DNA of 60,743 nucleotides from Clostridiales bacterium (GTDB lineage Bacteria > Bacillota_A > Clostridia > Oscillospirales > Oscillospiraceae). Below are positions 1 to 6,483 of the stretch, in pieces (position 1 is the stretch's first letter; every line of letters begins with the position of its first letter). Both the position numbers and the translations under genes were made by a program. The stretch is from the NCBI GenBank assembly GCA_004553625.1, contig SFKX01000017.1, forward strand, positions 1 through 60,743, read 5' to 3'. A model generated the notes under the pieces. It had not been told where the DNA came from. It saw nothing but the letters and a program-made list of their open reading frames with translations, and did not search any database.

Positions 1-202
1 TTGTCGTGCCAACGGCACAGCTGGGTAGCTACGTCTGGACGAGATAAACGCTGAAGGCATCTAAGCGTGAAACTCCCCCTAAGATAAGATCTCCCATCCG
101 AAAGGAGTAAGGGACGACGTGGACTATGTCGTTGATAGGCCGGAGGTGTAAGCACGGTAACGTGTTCAGCTGACCGGTACTAATAACCCGAGGGCTTGAC
201 CT
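1..202 (+). rRNA. 23S ribosomal RNA, 3' end (partial)
   Basis: The first ~200 bases match the conserved 3' end of bacterial 23S rRNA, including the helix 95-101 region, the run 'GATAAACGCTGAAGGCATCT' and the terminal 'CTGACCGGTACTAATA'. The gene begins left of the window. It is followed by an 88-base spacer and two tRNA genes before 5S rRNA. The exact 3' end is approximate. Confidence 0.95.
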
Positions 203-290
203 ACAGGAATAATGCAGGCAGCCTTGCGGATGAGCAAAAGTTTCTCTGTTCAGTTTTCAGGGTACAGAAAACGAACCCTGAGCAGAACAC

Positions 291-366
291 GCACCATTAG
301 CTCAGCTGGTAGAGCACCTGACTCTTAATCAGGGTGTCCAGGGTTCGAGTCCCTGATGGTGTACCA
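291..366 (+). tRNA. tRNA-Lys (anticodon CTT)
   Basis: Full cloverleaf: a seven-pair acceptor stem (GCACCAT with ATGGTGT), anticodon loop CTCTTAA reading AAG, T-loop GTTCGAGTC and an encoded CCA. It lies between 23S and 5S rRNA in the same transcription unit, which is an uncommon place for a tRNA. Confidence 0.95.
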
Positions 367-369
367 AAC

Positions 370-444
370 GGCCCGTTGGTCAAGTGGTCAAGACGGGGGC
401 CTCTCACGCCCCAAACGGGAGTTCGACTCTCCCACGGGTCACCA
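370..444 (+). tRNA. tRNA-Glu (anticodon CTC)
   Basis: Acceptor stem GGCCCGT pairs with ACGGGTC, anticodon stem GGGGC/GCCCC encloses loop CTCTCAC reading GAG, T-loop GTTCGACTC, encoded CCA. It starts three bases after tRNA-Lys and precedes 5S rRNA. Confidence 0.93.
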
Positions 445-448
445 GCCT

Positions 449-470
449 TGGCTCCTGCACCCGCAGGAGC
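449..470 (+). other. Hairpin in the tRNA-Glu/5S spacer
   Basis: GGCTCCTG and CAGGAGCC form an eight-pair stem. No T-run follows, so it is more likely an rRNA-processing structure than a terminator. Confidence 0.4.
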
Positions 471-488
471 CGGGCTAAACAAAATAAT

Positions 489-623
<135 letters not shown>

Positions 624-643
624 CGGGGGCCTTTTGGCCCCCG
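624..643 (+). terminator. Hairpin after 5S rRNA
   Basis: CGGGGGCC-TTTT-GGCCCCCG is a perfect eight-pair stem. Only a weak T tract follows, so it may be a processing site or a partial terminator, with the tRNA-Asn and tRNA(CAT) genes as read-through targets. Confidence 0.55.
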
Positions 644-651
644 AGTACTTT

Positions 652-727
<76 letters not shown>

Positions 728-728
728 A

Positions 729-758
729 AAGAGCCGCCACTCACGGGTGGCGGCTCTT
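729..758 (+). terminator. Hairpin between tRNA-Asn and tRNA(CAT)
   Basis: AAGAGCCGCCAC and GTGGCGGCTCTT form a perfect 12-pair stem with a six-base loop. It lacks a T-run and may act in processing. Confidence 0.45.
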
Positions 759-765
759 CGAATAA

Positions 766-842
766 GGGCCTTTAGCTCAGTTGGTTAGAGCAACCGGCTC
801 ATAACCGGTCGGTCCGGGGTTCGAGTCCCTGAAGGCCCACCA
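766..842 (+). tRNA. tRNA with CAT anticodon (elongator Met or Ile2)
   Basis: Acceptor stem GGGCCTT/AAGGCCC, anticodon stem ACCGG/CCGGT around CTCATAA, encoded CCA. The paired G1-C72 excludes an initiator tRNA. Elongator Met and lysidine-modified Ile2 (reading ATA) cannot be separated by eye. Confidence 0.9.
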
Positions 843-878
843 AAAGAAGTAAGCTTTGGCTTACTTCTTTTTTGTTTT
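843..878 (+). terminator. Intrinsic terminator of the rRNA/tRNA operon
   Basis: AAGAAGTAAGC-TTTG-GCTTACTTCTT (11 pairs, 844-869) followed by a T-rich tail. It closes the rRNA-tRNA transcription unit. Confidence 0.85.
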
Positions 879-883
879 ATCTG

Positions 884-912
884 TTGACATATGTAATCAA
901 CTGTGTTATCCT
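884..912 (+). promoter_or_regulatory. Promoter of the BlaR1-like gene
   Basis: TTGACA at 884-889 and TATCCT at 907-912 are separated by 17 bp. The -35 hexamer overlaps one BlaI/MecI-like dyad and a second dyad lies just after the -10. Confidence 0.7.
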
Positions 913-927
913 GTGTTTACAGATGTA
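885..927 (+). promoter_or_regulatory. Two BlaI/MecI-like operator dyads
   Basis: BlaI/MecI repressors bind TACA-NN-TGTA dyads. Here GACATATGTAAT (886-897) matches except at the first base, and TACAGATGTA (918-927) matches exactly. They flank the -10 box. No blaI-like gene lies in the window, so the repressor must be encoded elsewhere. Inference from motif and position. Confidence 0.5.
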
Positions 928-949
928 GATTTCATGGAGGTACGGTGCG

Positions 950-2482
950 ATGCTTGAGTGGATAGTGAGTTCCAGCGTGCTGGCTGCGCTGATGATAGTG
1001 CTCAGATACCTGCTCAGAGGACATATCAGCCTGAGACTGCAATACTCCATCTGGCTCATTTTGCTTTTGCGCATGCTGCTGCCTGTGAGCTTGGGTACGA
1101 GCCCCGTCAGCGTGGCAAACGCTTTGCCGCAGGCGGCGGAGTTTAACTATGTGCAGACGAATCAGAGCCAGGGAGACGACAGCTCGGTATACATTACGCC
1201 GCCGCAGGTGGACTCTGATACATCCGTGCCAGCGCAGCAGCCCTTTGACTGGGCGGGACTCGCGATGAAGCTCTGGGCCGCTGGGGCTCTTGTGCTCTTA
1301 CTCTGGTTTGCGGCTATCAATCTGAGCCTGTGGAAAAAACTCTGCCGCAGCCGCAGGAGACTGAGCGTTCCGGATTATCCGCTTTCAGTTTACATAACAA
1401 ACAATATTGAGGCGCCATGCCTCTTTGGACTGTTTCGGCCGTGTGTGTATTTGACGCCGGAGACGGCTGTGGATGGGCCGGCGCTCTGGCATGTGCTTGA
1501 GCACGAGAGGGCGCATTGGAGGCACGGTGACCACATCTGGGCGTTGATGCGGGGGCTTTGCTTGGCACTCCACTGGTATAACCCCCTGGTCTGGTGGGCT
1601 GCGGTGCTGTCTGGGCGCGACGCGGAACTGGCCTGCGACGAGGCGGCGCTCAAGCGCTTGGGCGAGGAGCAGCGAGGAAACTACGGGCGCACACTGCTGA
1701 GCATCACATGCGGAAGGAGGCCGGAGCTTATGAGGGCAGCGGCGACTATGACTGGAGGAAAGCGGGGCATATACGAGCGCATTCTCATGCTGGCGCGGCG
1801 GCCGCGGACGGCGGTTCTGACCCTGGCGCTGGTCATATTGGCGGCCGTGTTTTTCACGGGCTGCACCTTTACCGGCGCGGAGGGACCGGACTGGCGGGAG
1901 CAGTATCTGGCGTTCTGGGACAGTTGGGACATCAAGGACAGCCTGGAGCATCAGGGCTTTCAGCTCATAGACCTGGACTTCAATGGCACGCCCGAGCTTA
2001 TCGCCTGGTTCGCGGGCGGGCCTGTGACCATGGCTTCGCAGGTGTTCGGGCTCGTAGACGGCCAGGCGCAGAACCTGGGCGGCAATTTCGGCGTGCTCGT
2101 AAAGGGAGAGCTGGGCGCGGAGGGCGACGGCTTCGGCAATCCCTGGCCGCAGCCCTCGTACTGGCTGCTGCGCAGCCGTGAGACCGGGGAATACTGTTGG
2201 TGCGTGTACAGCATGACGGCTGACGAGGAGGAGACGCAGTGCGTCCTGCTCCTGTTCCGCGGGCTGGATAAGGAGAGCTTTGACAGCTGCAGCGACGAGG
2301 CAGGAGAGACCCACGGCCGGGCCCGGATCTGGCGGCAGCTCAACAAGGAGTACGAAGTGATCCCCGTGGACAGCAGGCCGTTCACGCTGAGCGTTTTTGA
2401 CGGAGACGACCTCTCAAACGAGAGCCTGGCCGCGCTCATGGAAGCCTGGGAGCCGATAGATGTGGAGGGTCTTGGCGCATAG
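950..2482 (+). CDS. BlaR1/MecR1-like M56 family membrane metallopeptidase
   Basis: 510 residues. N-terminal membrane helices are followed by a cytoplasmic zinc-protease domain with HERAH at 185-189 (HExxH) and a downstream ELACDE that supplies the likely third ligand. A further membrane segment near 290-305 (ending FFTGC) leads to an external C-terminal domain of ~200 residues. In BlaR1 that domain is a penicillin-binding sensor with an SxxK serine; here none is visible, and it instead carries a DLDFNGTPEL motif seen in various secreted clostridial proteins. It therefore probably senses something other than beta-lactam. GGAGG lies nine bases before the ATG. The neighbouring TACA-NN-TGTA dyads fit a BlaI-type circuit, but no blaI is adjacent. 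Confidence 0.85.
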   Translation: MLEWIVSSSVLAALMIVLRYLLRGHISLRLQYSIWLILLLRMLLPVSLGTSPVSVANALPQAAEFNYVQTNQSQGDDSSVYITPPQVDSDTSVPAQQPFDWAGLAMKLWAAGALVLLLWFAAINLSLWKKLCRSRRRLSVPDYPLSVYITNNIEAPCLFGLFRPCVYLTPETAVDGPALWHVLEHERAHWRHGDHIWALMRGLCLALHWYNPLVWWAAVLSGRDAELACDEAALKRLGEEQRGNYGRTLLSITCGRRPELMRAAATMTGGKRGIYERILMLARRPRTAVLTLALVILAAVFFTGCTFTGAEGPDWREQYLAFWDSWDIKDSLEHQGFQLIDLDFNGTPELIAWFAGGPVTMASQVFGLVDGQAQNLGGNFGVLVKGELGAEGDGFGNPWPQPSYWLLRSRETGEYCWCVYSMTADEEETQCVLLLFRGLDKESFDSCSDEAGETHGRARIWRQLNKEYEVIPVDSRPFTLSVFDGDDLSNESLAALMEAWEPIDVEGLGA

Positions 2483-2486
2483 GCGC

Positions 2487-2515
2487 TTGACAGAGGGCGC
2501 TGCACGGTTTATGAT
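2487..2515 (+). promoter_or_regulatory. Promoter of thiT
   Basis: TTGACA (2487-2492), 17-bp spacer, TATGAT (2510-2515), immediately upstream of the TPP riboswitch. Confidence 0.85.
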
Positions 2516-2532
2516 GGGTGTACAATCTCATA

Positions 2533-2619
2533 TAGGGGGGCTGGGTGATCCCGGCTGAGACAGGGCTAATTGAGGCCCGTACCCTTGAACCTGATGCGGG
2601 TAATGCCGACGTAGGAAAG
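2533..2619 (+). promoter_or_regulatory. TPP riboswitch (THI element)
   Basis: Carries the hallmark thi-box pieces in order: CTGAGA (2555-2560), ACCCTTGAACCTGAT (2581-2595), GGGTAATGCC (2598-2607) and GTAGGAAA. It sits between a strong promoter and a hairpin at 2629-2652 and precedes a thiamine transporter gene. Thiamine pyrophosphate binding should lower thiT expression. Confidence 0.95.
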
Positions 2620-2628
2620 CTTTTTTGG

Positions 2629-2658
2629 ACGCATCGGGTTTTCCCGGTGCGTTCTTTT
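2629..2658 (+). terminator. Riboswitch-controlled terminator before thiT
   Basis: ACGCATCGGG-TTTT-CCCGGTGCGT (ten pairs, one G-U) followed by TCTTTTC. It is the likely expression platform of the TPP riboswitch. Confidence 0.65.
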
Positions 2659-2689
2659 CACGCCGGGGAAAACGAAAGGAGCGGAGAAA

Positions 2690-3244
2690 ATGAGAAACAA
2701 AAGACTGCAGGCGATGGCAGAGGGCGCGGTGCTGCTGGCGCTGGCCCTGGTGTTCAATGCGCTCAAGCTGTTCAAGCTGCCTAACGGCGGCTCCGTGGAC
2801 CTGGCGATGATACCGGTGTTCCTGTTTGCGCTGCGCTGGGGAGTGGGCTGGGGCCTGCTGGAGGGCTTCCTCTTCGGGCTCTTGCAGATGTTCATAGACG
2901 GCGCCGTCGCCTGGGGCTGGCAGAGTCTGTTGCTGGACTACCTCGTCGCCTTCACGCCGCTGGGCCTGGCAGGCCTCTTCCGCGGCAAAGGCAGGGGCAT
3001 ATACGTAGGCATACTGCTCGGCTGCTTCCTGCGCTTTATAGTGCACTTCATCAGCGGCGTCACTATCTATGCCATCACCATGCCGACGGAGCTCTTCGGC
3101 AGCGTCTACACCAGCCCGGCGACCTACTCGCTGGTCTACAACGGCAGCTACATGCTCATTGATACGGTCATCTGCCTCATCATCTTCGGCGTGCTCTATA
3201 GGCCGCTCGACAAGTACATACAGGCACGGGACATCAGGGCCTGA
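2690..3244 (+). CDS. thiT: Energy-coupling factor thiamine transporter S-component ThiT
   Basis: 184 residues, about six membrane helices. ThiT features are visible: the loop GGSVDLAMIPVF near residues 34-45 and WQSLLLDYLVAF near 80-91, where family members hold thiamine. It captures thiamine and works with a shared ECF module (EcfA/A'/T) encoded elsewhere. The TPP riboswitch directly upstream supports the substrate. The ATG follows GGAGCGGAGAAA. A terminator follows and the next genes face the other way, so this is a single-gene unit. Confidence 0.93.
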   Translation: MRNKRLQAMAEGAVLLALALVFNALKLFKLPNGGSVDLAMIPVFLFALRWGVGWGLLEGFLFGLLQMFIDGAVAWGWQSLLLDYLVAFTPLGLAGLFRGKGRGIYVGILLGCFLRFIVHFISGVTIYAITMPTELFGSVYTSPATYSLVYNGSYMLIDTVICLIIFGVLYRPLDKYIQARDIRA

Positions 3245-3249
3245 ACGAA

Positions 3250-3278
3250 AAGGACGCACCAAGCGGTGCGTCCTTTTT
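3250..3278. terminator. Bidirectional terminator, thiT / DUF2589 cassette
   Basis: AAGGACGCACC-AAGC-GGTGCGTCCTT with T-runs on both strands. It lies between convergent thiT and the DUF2589 gene. Confidence 0.85.
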
Positions 3279-3280
3279 CA

Positions 3281-3868
3281 TCAGGTTGTGGAACTGCCCG
3301 AGCTCGTTATCGGCTCGATAACCGAGGCAAAGATACTGCTGAGCTTCGCCATGCCTTCGGCGGCGGGCTGTTGGGCGGCACGGGCGTAGATGTCGTACTT
3401 CGCCGTTTTGTCGCTCGAGCGCGTGTTTTCGCGACTGGTCGTGACTTTGCCGGAGATGGTGGAGGAGAAGCCCCAGACGCTCAGACTCGACTCCATGGAG
3501 CCCTCGCTCGTCTCGCTGAGCTTGTCGGCGGCGGAGTCCTTGACCTCCATCGTGAAGTTCACCGTCGCCTCCTCCATCGTGAAGGCTGGGACTGGAACAA
3601 GAGCCAGCAGCGGGGCCTCCACCTCCACCTGCACAGGCTTCGTCTGGCCGCTCGCTGCGTCGACGACCATGCGGTTGAGTTTGAACTTGACCGTCCGGGC
3701 CTCGACCGCTTCGGCCTTCGTGAGGTCCGGCATCGTCTTGAAGGCAAGCCGAAACAGCTGGTCGAGATATACGTTGCACAATTCGGCCTGGCCCCTTGCG
3801 ACTTCGATGAGAGGCTGGCAGATCAGCAGGCCGATCGGCAGACCGGTAAAGTTATCGGATATCGCCAT
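3281..3868 (-). CDS. DUF2589 domain protein
   Basis: 195 residues, no signal peptide or membrane helix. The N-terminal helix around PLIEVARGQAEL and the beta-rich centre (RTVKFKLNRM, then APLLALVPVPAF and EATVNFTMEV) match the DUF2589 pattern as I remember it. The function of that family is unknown. The C-terminus is Ser/Thr-rich and low in complexity. It is the last gene of a four-gene minus-strand cassette that starts with a nuclease, and its neighbour shares the same core pattern. AAGGAG precedes the ATG. Whether it is structural, a carrier or a chaperone for the nuclease cannot be told. Confidence 0.75.
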   Translation of the reverse strand: MAISDNFTGLPIGLLICQPLIEVARGQAELCNVYLDQLFRLAFKTMPDLTKAEAVEARTVKFKLNRMVVDAASGQTKPVQVEVEAPLLALVPVPAFTMEEATVNFTMEVKDSAADKLSETSEGSMESSLSVWGFSSTISGKVTTSRENTRSSDKTAKYDIYARAAQQPAAEGMAKLSSIFASVIEPITSSGSSTT

Positions 3869-3887
3869 GTAATTCTCCTTTCATATA

Positions 3888-4259
3888 TCAGAGTTTGGAG
3901 CGCCTGTTGAGTTCAGTCTCTATCCTCGCCACCCCCTCGGGCGACTCGCGCAGGCGGAAGTGCAGCTCCATCTCGCCGCCGCCGGCCTCGTTCTCGGGCA
4001 GGGGCAGCGTGACCTTTACGTACTCCATGTTCATAACTCCGTGGCCCATCAGCGCGGCCAGGGGCGAGCGGATGAGTTCCTCGCCGTTAGGACCCGGATA
4101 ACTGACAGTTATGGTCCGCGGTACATAGACACCTTCTCCGCTGTCGTTCCTCAGGTCAAAGCAGCCGGCGAGGCAGTTTTCAAGACTGCGGCGCTCGAGC
4201 TGCTCATAGGCCTCCTGCATCGCGCCGCCCACGGCGGAGATGAGCTCTTTGGTGGTCAT
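3888..4259 (-). CDS. Uncharacterised protein resembling the DUF2589 core
   Basis: 123 residues. No family recognised at first sight, but its middle (VPRTITVSY, then RSPLAALMGHGVMNMEYVKV) lines up with the core of the adjacent DUF2589 protein (RTVKFKLNR, then APLLALVPVPAFTMEEATV): same order, spacing and PL-x-AL anchor. It is probably a shorter, diverged paralog. The N-terminus is helical and acidic (SAVGGAMQEAYEQLERR). GGAGGCGC lies before the ATG. The gaps to its neighbours are 12 and 19 bases, so it is co-transcribed. Confidence 0.7.
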   Translation of the reverse strand: MTTKELISAVGGAMQEAYEQLERRSLENCLAGCFDLRNDSGEGVYVPRTITVSYPGPNGEELIRSPLAALMGHGVMNMEYVKVTLPLPENEAGGGEMELHFRLRESPEGVARIETELNRRSKL

Positions 4260-4271
4260 ATCAGCGCCTCC

Positions 4272-4511
4272 CTAACAGTCGAGTGTGCAGAGCCGGTCGG
4301 AGCTCAGACTGTATTTTCCCAGCAGCGCTCCAAGGTCGTCGCCCACCTCAATTATGCAATGCCCGTCCCCGGCGGACATCGGTGACCATACCGCATAGCG
4401 GCCCGGCCCACCCAAAACGACGGAGCTCCCCTCTCCGAGGTCGGTGAGGAATGGCAGTTTACCGGCAAATTCGTTCCAGTTCAGTTTGAATACGCCTCCT
4501 TTGGTGCTCAC
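4272..4511 (-). CDS. Small protein coupled to the WHH nuclease, candidate immunity protein
   Basis: 79 residues, no recognised family, no signal or membrane helix. Its GTG start overlaps the stop codon of the upstream nuclease gene in a GTGA arrangement, so translation is probably coupled. In polymorphic toxin loci the immunity gene stands directly after the toxin gene. Position and size fit that role, but this is inference; it could equally be an adaptor. It ends in Cys (CTLDC). Confidence 0.6.
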   Translation of the reverse strand: MSTKGGVFKLNWNEFAGKLPFLTDLGEGSSVVLGGPGRYAVWSPMSAGDGHCIIEVGDDLGALLGKYSLSSDRLCTLDC

Positions 4512-5002
4512 GGCTGATATCTGATGCCCTTGGCTCTCTCATACTCTGCCACCCCGCCGGCGTGCGGGTTCCCGGCATGGTACCAGGTCTGCAGCAGGTA
4601 CATGTTGCAGTGAGCGGCGCCCTGAAACCCGTTCGGGAATCTGACCCCTTCACTGTGGTGCCAGGTGTGACCGGGCGGGGTACCCTGCAAGCCTGCGGCG
4701 GCGTTGGCAAGGGCCTCGTCGGTGCTGCGGCTCCCGCTCATGACTATGGCATATGCGTTCGGGTGGTTGCGGTGCGTACACTGTATCACAAGATGATTCT
4801 GTGGCGTGACCCTCTGCATCACCGCTTGCCTGAAGGCCGCCCGGCTCGGAAAGTGACACGCGGGCGTTGTCGGCTGCAAGTACCAGTCCACGACGTCCGA
4901 GGCCTGGTCGGACATTCTGTAGCTCAGGCCCACGCTGCCTATGATGTCCGGGTCGTTCCAGCCTGTCACGAGCCTTCCTCTTATAAAAAGCGTCCCTATC
5001 AC
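4508..5002 (-). CDS. WHH-type HNH/Endo VII superfamily nuclease
   Basis: 164 residues if the GTG at 5002 is used. The C-terminal 55 residues carry the WHH nuclease signature: PPGHTWHH (W114 H115 H116), then LLQTWYH (H142) and NPHAGGVAEY (H147), as in toxin nucleases of the HNH/Endo VII superfamily. The first ~100 residues match nothing I recognise. There is no signal peptide or obvious delivery domain. The first GTG abuts GGAG and is poorly spaced; a second GTG at 4969 follows AGAGGAAGG and gives a protein 11 residues shorter. It heads the cassette and overlaps the 79-residue gene by four bases. Confidence 0.72.
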   Translation of the reverse strand: MIGTLFIRGRLVTGWNDPDIIGSVGLSYRMSDQASDVVDWYLQPTTPACHFPSRAAFRQAVMQRVTPQNHLVIQCTHRNHPNAYAIVMSGSRSTDEALANAAAGLQGTPPGHTWHHSEGVRFPNGFQGAAHCNMYLLQTWYHAGNPHAGGVAEYERAKGIRYQP

Positions 5003-5045
5003 CTCCCACGAACAGGCTATGCGGACAGCCCTCGGTATAGACCAC

Positions 5046-5091
5046 GCAAAAAAGAACGGGACGAAGGCGCTTTCTGCGTCTCCGTCCCGTT
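5046..5091 (-). terminator. Terminator of the GNAT-ybaK operon
   Basis: On the minus strand AACGGGACG...CGTCCCGTT with a paired inner part, followed by CTTTTTT. It separates ybaK from the downstream nuclease cassette. Confidence 0.8.
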
Positions 5092-5107
5092 TGAGCTGAT
5101 TTTGAGT

Positions 5108-5566
5108 TCAATATACCTTTGCGTCCACAAAGCGCGAGAGGTCGTCCGGCGAGAGGATGATCTGCTCGCCGCGCATCCCAGCGCTCACGGCGATCTCGTC
5201 GAAGAGAATGCTTGTCTCGTCGATGTAGGTGGGATATTTCTTTTTCATGCCGATGGGCGAGCAGCCGCCGCGCATGTAACCCGTGAGCGGCAGGAGCTCC
5301 TTTACATGTATCATCTCCAGCTTCTTGTTGCCGGACACCGAGGCAGCGCGGCGCAGGTCAAGCTCGTCTGAGACGGGGATGCAGAACACAAGGATGCCCG
5401 TCTTGTCGCCGCGAGTGACGAGGGTTTTGAACACCTGCTCTTCGGGCAGGCCTATTTGTTCCGCGGCGTGCTTGCCGGAGAGGTCGGATTCGTCGTATTC
5501 ATACTCCGCGGTGCGGTAGGCGATGCCAGCCGCATCCAGCAGGCGCATTGCATTTGTTTTTGTCAT
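5108..5566 (-). CDS. ybaK: Cys-tRNA(Pro)/Cys-tRNA(Cys) deacylase, YbaK/EbsC family
   Basis: 152 residues, standard family length. YbaK hallmarks are present: EQVFKTLVT near residues 42-50, the RRAASVSGNKKLEM segment and the glycine-rich TGYMRGGCSPIGMKKK loop. The family hydrolyses Cys wrongly attached to tRNA(Pro). It is the second gene of a unit with a GNAT enzyme (4-base gap) and ends at a terminator. Confidence 0.92.
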   Translation of the reverse strand: MTKTNAMRLLDAAGIAYRTAEYEYDESDLSGKHAAEQIGLPEEQVFKTLVTRGDKTGILVFCIPVSDELDLRRAASVSGNKKLEMIHVKELLPLTGYMRGGCSPIGMKKKYPTYIDETSILFDEIAVSAGMRGEQIILSPDDLSRFVDAKVY

Positions 5567-5570
5567 GAGT

Positions 5571-6161
5571 TCAGCCCCCTATCTCTTCTGCGCGCCTCTC
5601 GCAGACTGCCATGACGGCGCTCGTATCCAAAGCCGGGAACGGCGTTACAGGTTCCGGCGCGGGCTCGTATGGGCGCAGCTGAAGTCTGTAGTAGGCCAGG
5701 TCCAGCCAGCGGCCCAGCTTCCAACCGGTCTTGACGTCCGTGTACACGAGCTGGAAGCCCAGGCCCTCGTGCAGACGCTCGCTGGGCGGGTTCGGGACAG
5801 AGACAGTGCCATAGATGTTGACATAGCCCTGGATACTCAGGATGTCTAAAAGCGCGCTGTAGAGCGCCTTGCCCACCCCGCGCCCCTGGTGCTCCGGAGC
5901 AAGGTAGACGGAGAGCTCCGAATCCCAGTCGTAGGCGGCGCGGACGCGGTAGCGGTGCGCATAGGCGTAGCCGACGGGGGCGCCGCCCGCCTCGCAGACG
6001 AGAAAGGGGTAGCCCTCCAGAACGGAGACTATGCGCGCAGTGAATTCCTCCGGGCCGGGCGCGGGCGACTCAAAGGTGAGTTCTGTGGCCGTATATGGCG
6101 CATATATTGCCGAGAGGGCGGGACCGTCTCCCGGCCGCGCGGGCCTTATCTTGTAGCACAT
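5571..6161 (-). CDS. GNAT N-acetyltransferase, phosphinothricin acetyltransferase-like
   Basis: 196 residues. The N-terminal IRPARPGDGPALSAIY, the central AYAHRYRVRAAYDWDSELSVYL and the acetyl-CoA loop PEHQGRGVGKALY resemble the PAT/bar type of GNAT enzymes (usually ~175-185 residues). There is an extra C-terminal tail. The substrate is not deducible. It is first in a two-gene unit with ybaK. Confidence 0.85.
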   Translation of the reverse strand: MCYKIRPARPGDGPALSAIYAPYTATELTFESPAPGPEEFTARIVSVLEGYPFLVCEAGGAPVGYAYAHRYRVRAAYDWDSELSVYLAPEHQGRGVGKALYSALLDILSIQGYVNIYGTVSVPNPPSERLHEGLGFQLVYTDVKTGWKLGRWLDLAYYRLQLRPYEPAPEPVTPFPALDTSAVMAVCERRAEEIGG

Positions 6162-6181
6162 TTTTCTCGCTCCTTTGCGAA

Positions 6182-6210
6182 ATTTTACTATTTACCGAAC
6201 GCCGCGTCAA
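6182..6210 (-). promoter_or_regulatory. Promoter of the GNAT-ybaK operon
   Basis: On the minus strand TTGACG (6210-6205), 17-bp spacer, TAAAAT (6187-6182), ending 21 bases before the start codon. Confidence 0.7.
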
Positions 6211-6250
6211 GGATTTACGGAAAATTCACAGGATACCATAGTATTGTCGC

Positions 6251-6278
6251 TTGTAAAATGCAGATAAAATGTTATAAT
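6251..6278 (+). promoter_or_regulatory. Promoter of tRNA-Ser(TGA)
   Basis: TTGTAA (6251-6256), 16-bp spacer, perfect TATAAT (6273-6278), 22 bases before the tRNA. Confidence 0.7.
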
Positions 6279-6299
6279 CTAAGGCGTCGCAAATGATAT

Positions 6300-6388
6300 G
6301 GAGAGGTGTCCGAGTGGTTTAAGGAGCCGGTCTTGAAAACCGGTGACCCGGCAACGGGCCATGGGTTCGAATCCCATCCTCTCCGCCA
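6300..6388 (+). tRNA. tRNA-Ser (anticodon TGA)
   Basis: Class II tRNA of 89 bases with a long variable arm. Acceptor GGAGAGG/CCTCTCC, anticodon loop CTTGAAA reading TCA, T-loop GTTCGAATC, encoded CCA. Confidence 0.95.
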
Positions 6389-6483
6389 AACAGAGCCGGG
6401 ACTCCCGGCGCGCTCAAGGTTTCCCTCTGCTGTAGGGTGTTGGTACGGTGGAGGGACTATTTTATACAGAATGAGGGATGCTA

